A stretch of 64,000 nt of DNA from Archangium lipolyticum (lineage in GTDB: Bacteria; Myxococcota; Myxococcia; Myxococcales; Myxococcaceae), in contig NZ_JANKBZ010000040.1 of the NCBI RefSeq assembly GCF_024623785.1, positions 38,768-102,767 of the forward strand, written 5' to 3'. Positions 9,037 to 19,489 of this stretch are shown here, piece after piece. The translations under genes were made by a program, and so were the position numbers. The first letter of the stretch is position 1. The number at the start of each line of letters is the position of its first letter. The notes under the pieces were generated by a model that was given only the letters and a program-made list of their open reading frames with translations, ran no database searches and was not told the origin of the DNA.

Positions 9037-9496
9037 TCACCTCACCGTGCCCGTCTTCTCCATGACCCGCGCTGGATCCTCGAGCAGCTTCTTGACCATC
9101 TTCAGTTGGGCCTCCGTCGCGAGGCTGAAATCCTTCTTCTCCAACATCTGCTTGATCTCGAACAGGGTGTAGTCCTTGAGCTGCGAAGGGAAGTCCTTCG
9201 CACGTTGGAGGGAGGCCTGAAGCTGCCCCACCCGGGTGTTCAACAGTGAGATCTTCTGCAGCTTCTCCGCTACCTGCGGCTTGGAGAGCAGTCCCGAAGA
9301 ACTGCCCATTCGCAATCAGCATGTTGATGCGCGTGCTGACGGTCCCGCCTTTGATGCGAACTCCAGCCTCGGGCTCGTCGAATGAAACACGTGCCGCCTG
9401 CCGAGGAGTGGATGTGTCTCGAGTGCCGCCAGTGGCATGACCACACGCATGGGCGAGGAGAATGAGGACACCACAAAAAGCCCTCCAGAGCGGCAT
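9037..9496 (-). pseudogene. Small lipoprotein gene interrupted by a +1 frameshift
   Basis: From ATG 9496 (GAGGGAGGGG upstream) the frame encodes a lipoprotein signal (LILLAHAC lipobox) and about 60 residues ending near NMLIANGQFFG. The convincing continuation, a Lys/Leu-rich helical segment from GLLSKPQVAEKL to EKTGTVR, lies in the +1 frame, open from 9315 to 9037. Removing one G of the GGG at about 9286-9288 would join them as QFFGLLSKPQ. The ATG at 9315 has no ribosome site, so an independent gene there is unlikely. The family is not identified; full length would be about 152 residues. It may be decayed, a sequencing error or frameshift-controlled. Confidence 0.55.
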
Positions 9497-9607
9497 GACC
9501 CCCCTCCCTCTTCGGCACCAGGAGTTTGGGTGCATTGTACCCTGACGCCCCCAGAGCCGGCACCTCCAGGAGGTCGAGGGCATCGGCCTCGGAGTAGGCT
9601 CGCGTCC

Positions 9608-11221
9608 ATGAGCACTCGCGCAACGAGCATCTGGGGCTGGGGCTACGCGGACAAGTTCCCCGATGCCGAGGCACGCCGCGCCCTCGGGGAGCAGGTCTCC
9701 GCGCTCCTCGGTGCACCCCCGCTGGAGCCCCGTGAGCCCGCTGCTGCCGACGCCCTGCGCCTCCCGCGTCCCCGCATTGCTCCGCCCGAGGCGTTGACGG
9801 CGCTCTGCTCGTCCGAGGATTCCGACCGCGCCGCGCATACCTACGGCAAGGGCTATGGGGATCTCGTGCGGGGCTTCCACGGGGACTTCTCCTCCGCTCC
9901 CGACTTCGTCGCCCGCCCCCGCACCGAGGAGGACGTGCGCGCCATCATGGACTGGTGCGGCGACCACCGCGTGGCCCTCATTCCCTTCGGCGGAGGCACC
10001 AGCGTCGTGCGCGGCGTCGAGGCCGCCATCGGTGACGGCTTCCGCGGCGCCGTGTCCCTCGACATGCGCGCCATGGACCGCGTCGTCGAGGTGGACCCCG
10101 TCTCCCGCGCCGCTCGCATCCAGGCCGGTGCCACCGGCCCCGTGCTCGAGGCGCAGCTCGCCTCCCACGGCTTCACCCTTCGCCACTTCCCCCAGTCCTT
10201 CGAGTTCTCCACCCTCGGCGGGTGGATCGCCACGCGCGCCGGGGGTCACTTCGCCACGCTCTACACGCACATCGACGACCTGGTGCAGTCCACCCGCATG
10301 CTCACCCCGCGCGGCCTCTACGAAACGCGCCGCCTCCCAGCCTCCGGCGCCGGCCCTGCTCCGGACAGGTTCGTGCTCGGCTCCGAGGGCACGCTCGGGG
10401 TCATCACCGAGGCCTGGGTGCGCGTCCAGCTCCGCCCCCGCTTCCGCGCCAGCGCCAGTGTCCACTTCTCAGACTTCACCTCCGGCGCTCGCGCCGTCCG
10501 TGAGATCTCCCAGTCCGGCCTCCATCCCTCCAACTGCCGCCTCCTCGATGCGCGAGAGTCCTTCCTCAATGGCGTGACGGGTGATGGCTCCTGTGTGCTC
10601 GTGCTCGCCTTCGAGTCCGCCGATCATCCGCAGCAGGCGAAGATGGAGCGCGCGCTCGCCATCACCGCCGCACACGGGGGCGAGTGCCGGGAGGGAGCCC
10701 GCTATCGCTCCGAGGAGACGGGCTCGCAGGCGCGTGCCGGTGGTGCGGCCGACAGCTGGCGCTCGGCCTTCATCGAGGCGCCGTATCTGCAGAACGTCAT
10801 GGTGAGCCTCGGCGTCATCGCCGACACCTTCGAGACCGCGTGCACGTGGGACCGGTTCGATGACCTCCACGGTGCCATCCTGGAGTCCATGCGCGGTGCC
10901 TTGGAGCGCATCTGCGGCGGTGGCTCGGTGAGTTGCCGCTTCACTCACGTCTATCCGGACGGGCCCGCGCCCTATTACACGTTCATCGGCCCGGCGAAGC
11001 CCGGCGGTGAGTTGCAGCAGTGGCTGGAGCTCAAGCACGCGGCGAGCGAGGCCGTGATGGCTCACGGAGGCACCATCACCCACCACCACTCCGTGGGACG
11101 ATTACACCGCCCCTGGTACGACCGCGAGCGCCCCGAACCCTTCGCCCTCGCACTGAAGGCCGTGAAGGGGGCACTGGATCCTCAGGGGATTCTCAACCCG
11201 GGTGTCCTCGTGGGGCCCTGA
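9608..11221 (+). CDS. Alkylglycerone-phosphate synthase-like FAD enzyme
   Basis: This 537-residue enzyme has a vanillyl-alcohol-oxidase-type FAD domain (PFGGGTSVVRGVE around residue 125) and strong AGPS hallmarks: SFEFSTLGGWIATRAGG, FVLGSEGTLGVITEAW and the HHHSVG motif near the C-terminus. AGPS swaps the acyl chain of acyl-DHAP for a fatty alcohol, the first ether-bond step. Myxobacteria make ether lipids linked to starvation development. I chose ATG 9608 because the sequence before it is low-complexity and unlike the family. It is monocistronic and convergent with the SDR gene, with a REP palindrome between. Confidence 0.85.
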   Translation: MSTRATSIWGWGYADKFPDAEARRALGEQVSALLGAPPLEPREPAAADALRLPRPRIAPPEALTALCSSEDSDRAAHTYGKGYGDLVRGFHGDFSSAPDFVARPRTEEDVRAIMDWCGDHRVALIPFGGGTSVVRGVEAAIGDGFRGAVSLDMRAMDRVVEVDPVSRAARIQAGATGPVLEAQLASHGFTLRHFPQSFEFSTLGGWIATRAGGHFATLYTHIDDLVQSTRMLTPRGLYETRRLPASGAGPAPDRFVLGSEGTLGVITEAWVRVQLRPRFRASASVHFSDFTSGARAVREISQSGLHPSNCRLLDARESFLNGVTGDGSCVLVLAFESADHPQQAKMERALAITAAHGGECREGARYRSEETGSQARAGGAADSWRSAFIEAPYLQNVMVSLGVIADTFETACTWDRFDDLHGAILESMRGALERICGGGSVSCRFTHVYPDGPAPYYTFIGPAKPGGELQQWLELKHAASEAVMAHGGTITHHHSVGRLHRPWYDRERPEPFALALKAVKGALDPQGILNPGVLVGP

Positions 11222-11228
11222 CGGAAGA

Positions 11229-11267
11229 CCCTCACCCCGACCCTCTCCCAGAGGGAGAGGGAGAGGG
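11229..11267. repeat. REP-like palindrome, copy B
   Basis: The sequence is CCCTCACCCCGACCCTCTCCCAGAGGGAGAGGG with an extra GAGAGGGG. It lies between the 3' ends of two convergent genes (AGPS-like and SDR), where a stem-loop could terminate or protect both transcripts. Confidence 0.8.
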
Positions 11268-11281
11268 GATGGACGTGTCGC

Positions 11282-12064
11282 TCACAGGCCCGCCATCATC
11301 CCTCCGTCCACCGTCATCACACAGCCATTCACGTACGACGCGTCCTCCGACAGCAGCCACGCGATCGCCTTGCCCGCCTCCTCCGGCCTTCCAATCCGGC
11401 CCATCGGAATCCTCGGCAGGTAGAACTGTGTCTCCGCCTTCTCCGGCGCCCCAGGCGAAATCCTCTCGAATACCCCCTCCAGCATCGGCGTGCGGTGCGC
11501 CCCGGGGCACACCACGTTCACCCTCACCCCCTCCTTCGCGAACTCCAACGCCGCCGTCTTGCTCAGCCCGTGCATCCCGTGCTTCGCCGCCACGTAGGCC
11601 GACCCCATCGCCGTCCCCGTCAGCCCGTTCACCGATGACACGTTCACGATCGCCCCTCCCCCCGCCTTCACCATCGCCGGTATCTCGTACTTCATGCACA
11701 GCCACACGCCCCTCAGATCCACCCCCATCACCCGGTCGAACTCCTCCTCGCTCAGCTCCGTCAGCGGCACCAGCTGCATGTCCCCCAACGCCGCGTTGTT
11801 CACCGCCAGGTCCAGCCGGTCCCACTTCCCCAGCACCGTCTCCACCATCCGCTTGATGTCCTCGCCCTTCGCCATGTCCGCCTGCACGTAGAGCGCCTCC
11901 ACCCCCTCCTCCCTCAACGCCCGCTCCGCCGCCTCGCCCCGCTCCCGCGTCCTCGCCACCAGCGCCACCTTCGCCCCCGCCTTCCCCAACTCCCGCGCCG
12001 CCGCCAGCCCGATCCCCGAGCTCCCCCCCGTCACCACCGCTACCTTTCCCGCGATTCCCTTCAT
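11282..12064 (-). CDS. Short-chain dehydrogenase/reductase
   Basis: This 260-residue classical SDR has TGGSSGIG (cofactor loop, about residues 12-19), NNAALG, a catalytic Ser region (VNVSSVNG) and YVAAKHG with the Tyr/Lys pair. It is a soluble NAD(P)-dependent alcohol/ketone oxidoreductase; substrate is not predictable. The C-terminus (DGGMMAGL) is family-typical. I chose ATG 12064 (MKGIAGK) because the N-terminal extension available upstream is not SDR-like. It is divergent from the kinase gene. Confidence 0.87.
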   Translation of the reverse strand: MKGIAGKVAVVTGGSSGIGLAAARELGKAGAKVALVARTRERGEAAERALREEGVEALYVQADMAKGEDIKRMVETVLGKWDRLDLAVNNAALGDMQLVPLTELSEEEFDRVMGVDLRGVWLCMKYEIPAMVKAGGGAIVNVSSVNGLTGTAMGSAYVAAKHGMHGLSKTAALEFAKEGVRVNVVCPGAHRTPMLEGVFERISPGAPEKAETQFYLPRIPMGRIGRPEEAGKAIAWLLSEDASYVNGCVMTVDGGMMAGL

Positions 12065-12279
12065 GTTCCGCCCCCTGTTCCTCGTGTGTGGGCCGCGAAC
12101 ATACCCGGCCCCTCTCCCATTCCTTCGTGGACCCCCGGTAGCGGCCACGACTCCCCACCAGGAAAAGGGTCCGCTCCCCCGAGCACGCGCGAGCGGTTCG
12201 TGACAAACTGTCCACCATCGCTCAACTCCACCGTGAGTCGAGAGCTCCCGGGGGGGACACCTCGCCCATTGGGCCTTTC

Positions 12280-14169
<1,890 letters not shown>

Positions 14170-14275
14170 CCCGAACCAGGAGGGAAATGCCCGAGGCGTG
14201 ACATCCCGATTTCTCGGAGGGTGAACGAGTCTCACGGCTCCCCACCCGTCCGTGCTAACTCCCCGCCGACAACCT

Positions 14276-14992
14276 ATGTCCTCCCAGGCATCACCTTCCT
14301 CTCCGTCGGCCGTGCCCCCGCGCGTGCAGCGCGTGGCCTTTCACGCCGTGGTCTCCGGCCTCACCCCCCTCATCCCCGTTCCCTTCCTCGATGAGTACGC
14401 GCTGCGCCGCGTTCGCGAGCAGATGGTGCGCGCAATCCTCCGCGAGCGCGCCCTCTCCGCGCCGGATCGCACCGTGACGGTGCTCGCCGGCCTCTACCCG
14501 CGTCAGGGCAGCCGTCTCCAACAGTTCGCCAGCAAGGCGGCCCTCTTCTCGCTGCGGCTCGCCTGGCGCAAGGCCTACAGGCGTCTGGCCACCGCCCTGT
14601 GGGTGAAGGACTGCGTGGACATGGCCTCCATCTCCCTGCACCACGGCTATCTGCTTCAGCACGCGCTCGAGCGGGGTGACCTCGACGCGCTCAACCTCGC
14701 CACCGAGGACACCGCGCGCCGCGTCCACTCCGCCATCGACGCCGCCTGCAAGGAGCTGGACGCGCGCCCCGTCAACCAGATCCTGCGCCGCCTCTTCGAC
14801 GGCAGCCGGCTGCTCGTCGACGAGCTCTCCAAGGCCCTCGAGAACTGGAACGGCGCTCCCCGCACGCCCAAGCAGGACGAGGACCAGGAAGTGGCCTCGC
14901 TCGCCGAGCGCCTCGCCGCCGCCATGTGGGAGGAGCGCGGCTACTTCCAGTCGCTCGAGTCCCTCTACGTGAAGCACCTCCAGTCCCGCTGA
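14276..14992 (+). CDS. Unknown helical protein
   Basis: The product is 238 residues. An N-terminal amphipathic or weakly hydrophobic region (VAFHAVVSGLTPLIPVPFLDEYAL) is followed by helices and no cysteine cluster or enzyme motif. The pattern recalls EcsC/DUF697-like membrane-associated proteins, but I cannot assign it. No good ribosome site precedes ATG 14276. It lies 106 bases after the kinase gene on the same strand, so co-transcription is possible. Confidence 0.65.
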   Translation: MSSQASPSSPSAVPPRVQRVAFHAVVSGLTPLIPVPFLDEYALRRVREQMVRAILRERALSAPDRTVTVLAGLYPRQGSRLQQFASKAALFSLRLAWRKAYRRLATALWVKDCVDMASISLHHGYLLQHALERGDLDALNLATEDTARRVHSAIDAACKELDARPVNQILRRLFDGSRLLVDELSKALENWNGAPRTPKQDEDQEVASLAERLAAAMWEERGYFQSLESLYVKHLQSR

Positions 14993-15079
14993 GCACCGCG
15001 CATCCGGGCTGTCCCATCCCTCCGGCCAGCGTAGACTGCGACCCGACACCACGGGTCACCCCACCCTGGAGGATACTTC

Positions 15080-15892
15080 ATGGCCGACCTGTTCGACGCC
15101 GTGCGCCGCGGAGACATCGCCACGGTGGAGGCCCTGTTGGAGAAGAATCCGCGGGCCATCGCCCGGGGAGATACCCTGGGTATGACGGCGCTGATGTGGG
15201 CCGCCTGGCGGGGAGATGCGCCCCTGCTCCGCCTGCTGCTGGCACGCGGCGCGAACCCCTCCGTGAAGGACATCCGGGGCACCACCGCGCTGATGCTGGC
15301 GGCCGAGCAGGGCCGCACCGAGGCGGCGCGTGTCCTCGTGCCCCTGGCGGGGGAGGACGAGCGCGGCGAGGCGCTGCGGCACGCGGCGGGCACCGGCCAC
15401 ATCGAGGTGGCGTGCTTCCTGTTGGACGAGGCGGGCGCGGCGCTCGAGTACGGCGGCACCGACGGAAAGACACCCCTCACCTGCGCCGTCCTCGGAGGCC
15501 ACGCCGCGCTGGCCGAGGAGTTGCTGCGCCGGGGCGCCAACCTGGAGGCGCGCAGCTCCACCGTCCTGCCCCTCGAGGACCGGAACGACTCCGGCTGGCA
15601 CCCGCTGCACTACGCGGCGGACCGGCGGCACCCGCTGCTGGTGCAGTTGCTCCTCACGGCCGGGGCCCAGGTGGATCCGCAGACCACCGAGGGCACCACG
15701 CCGTTGATGCTGGCGGCCCGGCGGGGAGACGAGGACTGCCTCCACCTGCTGCTTCGGGCCGGGGCGGATCCCCTCCGCCAGAACGCGCACGCCAGCTCCG
15801 CCCTGTCACTGGCGCGCAAGCATGGCAAGCCGGGCCTCCTTCAGCTCTTCGGGCCCGTGGGCGAGGACCGGCCCGGTGGCGGCCGGAACTGA
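15080..15892 (+). CDS. Ankyrin-repeat protein
   Basis: This 270-residue protein has six to seven ankyrin repeats. Examples are GMTALMWAAWRGDAPLLRLLLARGA, GTTALMLAAEQG, GKTPLTCAVLGGHAALAEELLRRGA and GTTPLMLAARRGDEDCLHLLLRAGA. A protein-binding adaptor without signal peptide. GGAGG lies 8 bases before ATG 15080. Its 3' end is 15 bases from the convergent copper monooxygenase gene. Confidence 0.88.
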   Translation: MADLFDAVRRGDIATVEALLEKNPRAIARGDTLGMTALMWAAWRGDAPLLRLLLARGANPSVKDIRGTTALMLAAEQGRTEAARVLVPLAGEDERGEALRHAAGTGHIEVACFLLDEAGAALEYGGTDGKTPLTCAVLGGHAALAEELLRRGANLEARSSTVLPLEDRNDSGWHPLHYAADRRHPLLVQLLLTAGAQVDPQTTEGTTPLMLAARRGDEDCLHLLLRAGADPLRQNAHASSALSLARKHGKPGLLQLFGPVGEDRPGGGRN

Positions 15893-15907
15893 GCGCCAGC
15901 GCCCGCG

Positions 15908-17221
15908 TCACTGCGTCATGTAGAAGAGCCCGAGGCACATCTCGTCCCCGGTGCCCTCGCCCCAGTTGACCTCCCGGGCACCCGGAGTGCTGTTGTCCCA
16001 GTGGCACTCGAGGTGGATGGAGTCACCCGGGTTCACCACCTTCGACTGGGTGAGGGCATAGGAGCCCTGCCAGTGGAAATCCCACCGGGGAATGTCGAGC
16101 AGGCACTCGCTTCCACCCGCGCCGCGGCGGATCTCCATCCGCGTGCGCGTGCCCAGCGTGTGCATGTGCAGGGCGACGTTGTGCACGGTGATGGGCTTGC
16201 CCTTCTCGAAGACGCCCCCCGTGAGCTGGTCGAGCACGGACGTCGGGTCCGCTCCCCACGCGTGGACGACGTCCGCCTGGCCCGCGGGGATGTTCATGGT
16301 CTTCTTGAGCACCCAATCGATGTTGGCCCAGGGCTGCACGAAGGCCACCTTGTCCACCGCCGTGTCCACCTTCATGGAGACCGAGGTGCGATCCGGACCG
16401 GCCTGCCCACCGTGCAGACCGTGGCCCGTGTTGTAGTGCACCTGGAGGATGACCTTGGAGCCGGCCGCCACGCGCATGCCAGTGCCCGCCGGGTAGTCCA
16501 TGCCCAGGCTGCCCGGCGCCCACGAGCCGAGCCACGCCATCTGCCCTCCATTCAGGCCCGGTCCGCCGAAGCAGGTGTAGCCCGGCCCCGGCTCGTTGTC
16601 GTCGAGCGCCTGGGCCGCGGCCACCTGGTTGGGCTCGGCCAGGTACGCGATGACGTGGTGGACGATGCTCGCGTTGCCCGGGTTGGCGCGGAAGCCGGTG
16701 ACGTAGCGCTGGTCGCCGTACGGCCAGTCGATGAGGAAGCAGCGGTAGTCGTCCGGGCTCTGCTGGGGCGTGTACTCGACCGGCATCGACAGCGTGGCGT
16801 CCACGCGTGACAGCCCTCCGCCCGGCTGCGGCCGGGGATTCCTCGGTGCGTCGGCCGGGTTGCCCTCGGGGCCGCCCTCGTCCGCCCAGCGGGTGATGAG
16901 CGCCACCTCCTCGCTGCCCAGCGAGCGGTCATCCAGGTACTGCGCGCACTCCCTCGACGGAGGCCAGGGCGGCATGTGGCCCGACTGCACCGAGGCCTTG
17001 ATGGCGTCGCGCTGCGCCTGGGCCTGCGCGTACGTCTGGAGCGCGAAGGGCGCGATGCCTCCTTCCACGTGGCAGCTCCCGCACTTCTGTTGAATCAGCG
17101 GTCCCACGTTCTTGTGCCACGTGGCCGGTACCGGCTGGGGCGTGGGGTCCTTCGGCTCATCACACGAAGAGAGGACGGCGGCCGCGACCAGGAGCGCACC
17201 AGCTCCAATGACTCGACGCAT
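15908..17221 (-). CDS. Lipoprotein with cytochrome c-like motif and copper type II monooxygenase domain
   Basis: The product is 437 residues. A lipobox (VLSSC) predicts a lipid-anchored envelope protein. A c-type heme motif CGSCH follows at about residues 48-52, with a later MPPW as possible Met ligand. The C-terminal half shows the histidine motifs of PHM/DBM-type copper hydroxylases: VHHVIAYL, LQVHYNTG and HMHTLG, plus a late Met. Such enzymes hydroxylate C-H bonds using two copper atoms. AAGGAGG lies upstream of ATG 17221. Physiological substrate unknown. Confidence 0.8.
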   Translation of the reverse strand: MRRVIGAGALLVAAAVLSSCDEPKDPTPQPVPATWHKNVGPLIQQKCGSCHVEGGIAPFALQTYAQAQAQRDAIKASVQSGHMPPWPPSRECAQYLDDRSLGSEEVALITRWADEGGPEGNPADAPRNPRPQPGGGLSRVDATLSMPVEYTPQQSPDDYRCFLIDWPYGDQRYVTGFRANPGNASIVHHVIAYLAEPNQVAAAQALDDNEPGPGYTCFGGPGLNGGQMAWLGSWAPGSLGMDYPAGTGMRVAAGSKVILQVHYNTGHGLHGGQAGPDRTSVSMKVDTAVDKVAFVQPWANIDWVLKKTMNIPAGQADVVHAWGADPTSVLDQLTGGVFEKGKPITVHNVALHMHTLGTRTRMEIRRGAGGSECLLDIPRWDFHWQGSYALTQSKVVNPGDSIHLECHWDNSTPGAREVNWGEGTGDEMCLGLFYMTQ

Positions 17222-17346
17222 GCGGAGACTCCTCCTTGGGGGAGCGTGCATTCTCTCCGCGCACGTCCCTCCCAACCCTCCTCATGTGGCGAGAATCACC
17301 AGAAGTGGACGACAGCCCGCGAGCCAGTGACGCGGAGCGAGCACGC

Positions 17347-17874
17347 TCAGTGAAGCAAGCCGCCCGCGCCGCCCTCGCTGGAGCCCGAGCGCCCCTGGAT
17401 GCGCGACACCGCCTCCTTGAAGCTCGCCATGTACCGGCGCAGCCGCGCGTCCATCTCCACCGAGGGGCTGTCGTAGCGCGCCAGGCACAGCGTCACCGCC
17501 CGGCCTCGCAGCGGCATCTCGCCCGGGAGCGTCGTCTCGCGTGCATCACCGAACACCAGCCAGTCCAGCCCCCACAGCGACTCCAGCAACTTGCCGAAGT
17601 GCTCCGCCATCTCCTCGCGCAGCGGCTCGGGCAGCCCGGGCACGTCCCCGTACTCCGCGCAGTCACGCAGGAAGCGCTCCACCACCTCGTCCTCCTCGGG
17701 ACGCTCCGGCACCTCGTGCGAGAAGGAGAACGCCATCGCGCCCTCCAGCAGCCGCGCGAGCTCCTCCCCACGCGTCACCAGCGCCAGCCGCGGAGCCTCC
17801 TCCTGCCGTGCCGCCCCATCCAGGCGCAGGAATGTCTCCCCCGCCATCGTGTCGAGTCTCATCCTGATCGCCAC
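17347..17874 (-). CDS. Hypothetical protein
   Basis: The product is 175 residues, acidic, with no signal peptide, membrane helix or recognisable motif. It starts MAIRMRLDTMAGETF and ends in a Gly/Ser-rich tail. It precedes the copper monooxygenase gene on the same strand (125-base gap). The family is not recognised; coding is supported by normal third-position GC bias and protein-like composition. Confidence 0.6.
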   Translation of the reverse strand: MAIRMRLDTMAGETFLRLDGAARQEEAPRLALVTRGEELARLLEGAMAFSFSHEVPERPEEDEVVERFLRDCAEYGDVPGLPEPLREEMAEHFGKLLESLWGLDWLVFGDARETTLPGEMPLRGRAVTLCLARYDSPSVEMDARLRRYMASFKEAVSRIQGRSGSSEGGAGGLLH

Positions 17875-18296
17875 GTTCCCCTCCGGAACCCGCGCCCCTC
17901 ACAGTACAGGGGCTCGCGCCCCGACGGCAGGATCATCTCATCCACTCCCCACTCCCGCCCCGGGTCACTGTCCACGAAGGGAGCACCCGCTGTCTCTTTT
18001 CAGGACAGTCCTCGGGTGGGCCCATAACCCCTGGGACTCACTGCGCTTTTGACGGTTTCCAGCCTTCTCACCTCCTCACGGCGTGAGATTGACTGGTGCA
18101 TCAATGCTCCACTTTCGCGGACGTGACGCGACGCGTCGTCCTGGGAATTCCAACGCGTGGGGTCTGGCGCGGGCCTTGCTCGGGTGCACGTGAGTCCGGA
18201 GGCGGCCCGACGCCCCCTGACTCCCCGAAACACCCGCTGCACCTCATACCCCCCATGCCCTGACCGGGGCCTCCCGGCAGGGACACAGGAGTCTCC
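17875..18296. other. 422-base non-coding stretch upstream of the lipase
   Basis: No protein-like frame is present. The stretch holds an AT-richer patch (about 18030-18115), a 10-bp palindrome CGACGCGTCG at 18129-18138, and the sigma-54 motif at 18165-18180. It is best read as the lipase regulatory region, with the palindrome a possible activator site. Confidence 0.5.
18165..18180 (+). promoter_or_regulatory. Sigma-54 (-24/-12) promoter motif for the lipase
   Basis: TGGCGCGGGCCTTGCT fits the RpoN consensus TGGCAC-N5-TTGCT with one mismatch and exact GG-N10-GC spacing. Transcription would start near 18192, leaving a leader of about 105 bases to ATG 18297. A sigma-54 lipase promoter is known in Pseudomonas. 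Confidence 0.55.
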
Positions 18297-19406
18297 ATGA
18301 AGAAGCTCCACCCGCTCGTGCTGGCGCTCTGCGCTGGCACCCTCGGACTGGCCCCCGCCGCGCATGCTGGCGCGGCGAAGACCACCTATCCCGTGGTGTT
18401 CGCCCACGGCATGGCCGGCTTCGACAACATCCTCGGCTACGACTACTGGGGCGACGACTACGGCATGTTCGTCGGCGACACCTGCAGCCTCTTCGAGACG
18501 CCCTGCAACGAGGACATCGACAGCGGCCAGAAGAGCTTCGTGGGCCAGGTGCAGCCCTTCCAGACGTCCGAGGCGCGTGGCCTGGACCTGGCCAACGACA
18601 TCGAGGGCTACATGGCCAGCACGGGCGCCACGCGCGTGAACCTCATCGGCCACTCGCAGGGCGGCCTGGACGCGCGCAAGGCGGCCAGGGAGCTCTACAA
18701 CCGCAAGGGCTACACCGTGGTGTCCGTGCTCGTCAGCGTGTCCTCGCCCCACCGCGGCTCGCCGGTGGCCAAGTACATCCTGGACCTCAAGCCCGGCGTC
18801 TCCAGCGTCATCGCCGCCCTGGCGGAGATCTACGGTGACATCGTCTACGGCTCCGGCAACGACGGCTACGCCGCCGCCAAGCAGCTCGTCTACAACGACT
18901 ACAGCTCCACCGACGGGGTGACGACCGGCGCCAAGGCCTTCAACGTCAACAACCCCATCGACTCGCGCTACGCCTCCCGCTACGTGTCCCTCATCACCGC
19001 GCAGAACGGCAGCAGCGTGAACCCCGCGCTCTACCTGGTGAGCGAGTTCTTCTACGACATCGACGGCGACGGCTACTGCACGGACGACTGCGACAACGAC
19101 GGCGCCGCGGGCAAGGGCGACGGCTACGCCAACGAGTCCGATGACGACGGCCTGGTGGGCATCAACTCGCAGCAGATGGGCTACCGGCTGAAGTACTCCG
19201 AGTCCACCTTCGGCTTCGACTCCGTCACCAACGACGCCAACATCCCCTACCTGGGCAACATCAACGCGCCCACCTCGGCGCAGATGACCTCCACCTCGAG
19301 TGTCATCAACCAGGACCACCTGGACGTGGTGGGCGTGGGCCCGGACACCTTCGACGAGCCGGAGTTCTACGCCGCCATCTTCGACTACATCGCCACCTAC
19401 GACTGA
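18297..19406 (+). CDS. Secreted triacylglycerol lipase (family I type)
   Basis: This 369-residue alpha/beta hydrolase has a signal peptide cut after AHA (about 24). The oxyanion segment is FAHGM (H37-G38), the nucleophile is S120 in GHSQGG, and a late INQDHLDVVG matches the catalytic His region of Pseudomonas/Burkholderia lipases. An Asp-rich segment (about 254-283, DIDGDGYC...DCDNDG...DDDG) looks like calcium loops inserted in the hydrolase fold. It hydrolyses extracellular lipids, fitting a predatory life style. A foldase-like gene follows, as in family I lipase operons. Confidence 0.9.
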   Translation: MKKLHPLVLALCAGTLGLAPAAHAGAAKTTYPVVFAHGMAGFDNILGYDYWGDDYGMFVGDTCSLFETPCNEDIDSGQKSFVGQVQPFQTSEARGLDLANDIEGYMASTGATRVNLIGHSQGGLDARKAARELYNRKGYTVVSVLVSVSSPHRGSPVAKYILDLKPGVSSVIAALAEIYGDIVYGSGNDGYAAAKQLVYNDYSSTDGVTTGAKAFNVNNPIDSRYASRYVSLITAQNGSSVNPALYLVSEFFYDIDGDGYCTDDCDNDGAAGKGDGYANESDDDGLVGINSQQMGYRLKYSESTFGFDSVTNDANIPYLGNINAPTSAQMTSTSSVINQDHLDVVGVGPDTFDEPEFYAAIFDYIATYD

Positions 19407-19417
19407 CGCACGACTCC

Positions 19418-19455
19418 CCCCGGAGGACCCTCGTGCGCGCGAGGGTCTTCCGGGG
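19418..19455 (+). terminator. Long hairpin between lipase and foldase genes
   Basis: The region folds into a stem of about 16 pairs (one G-U) with loop TGCGCG; the inner arms GACCCTCG (19426-19433) and CGAGGGTC (19440-19447) are perfect. It starts 12 bases after the lipase stop. There is only a short TT after the inner stem, so it may be a partial terminator or mRNA stabiliser that sets the lipase:foldase ratio. Confidence 0.6.
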
Positions 19456-19489
19456 CCGGCCTCCTCCCCGCTTCCGCCCCCTCCCCCAC

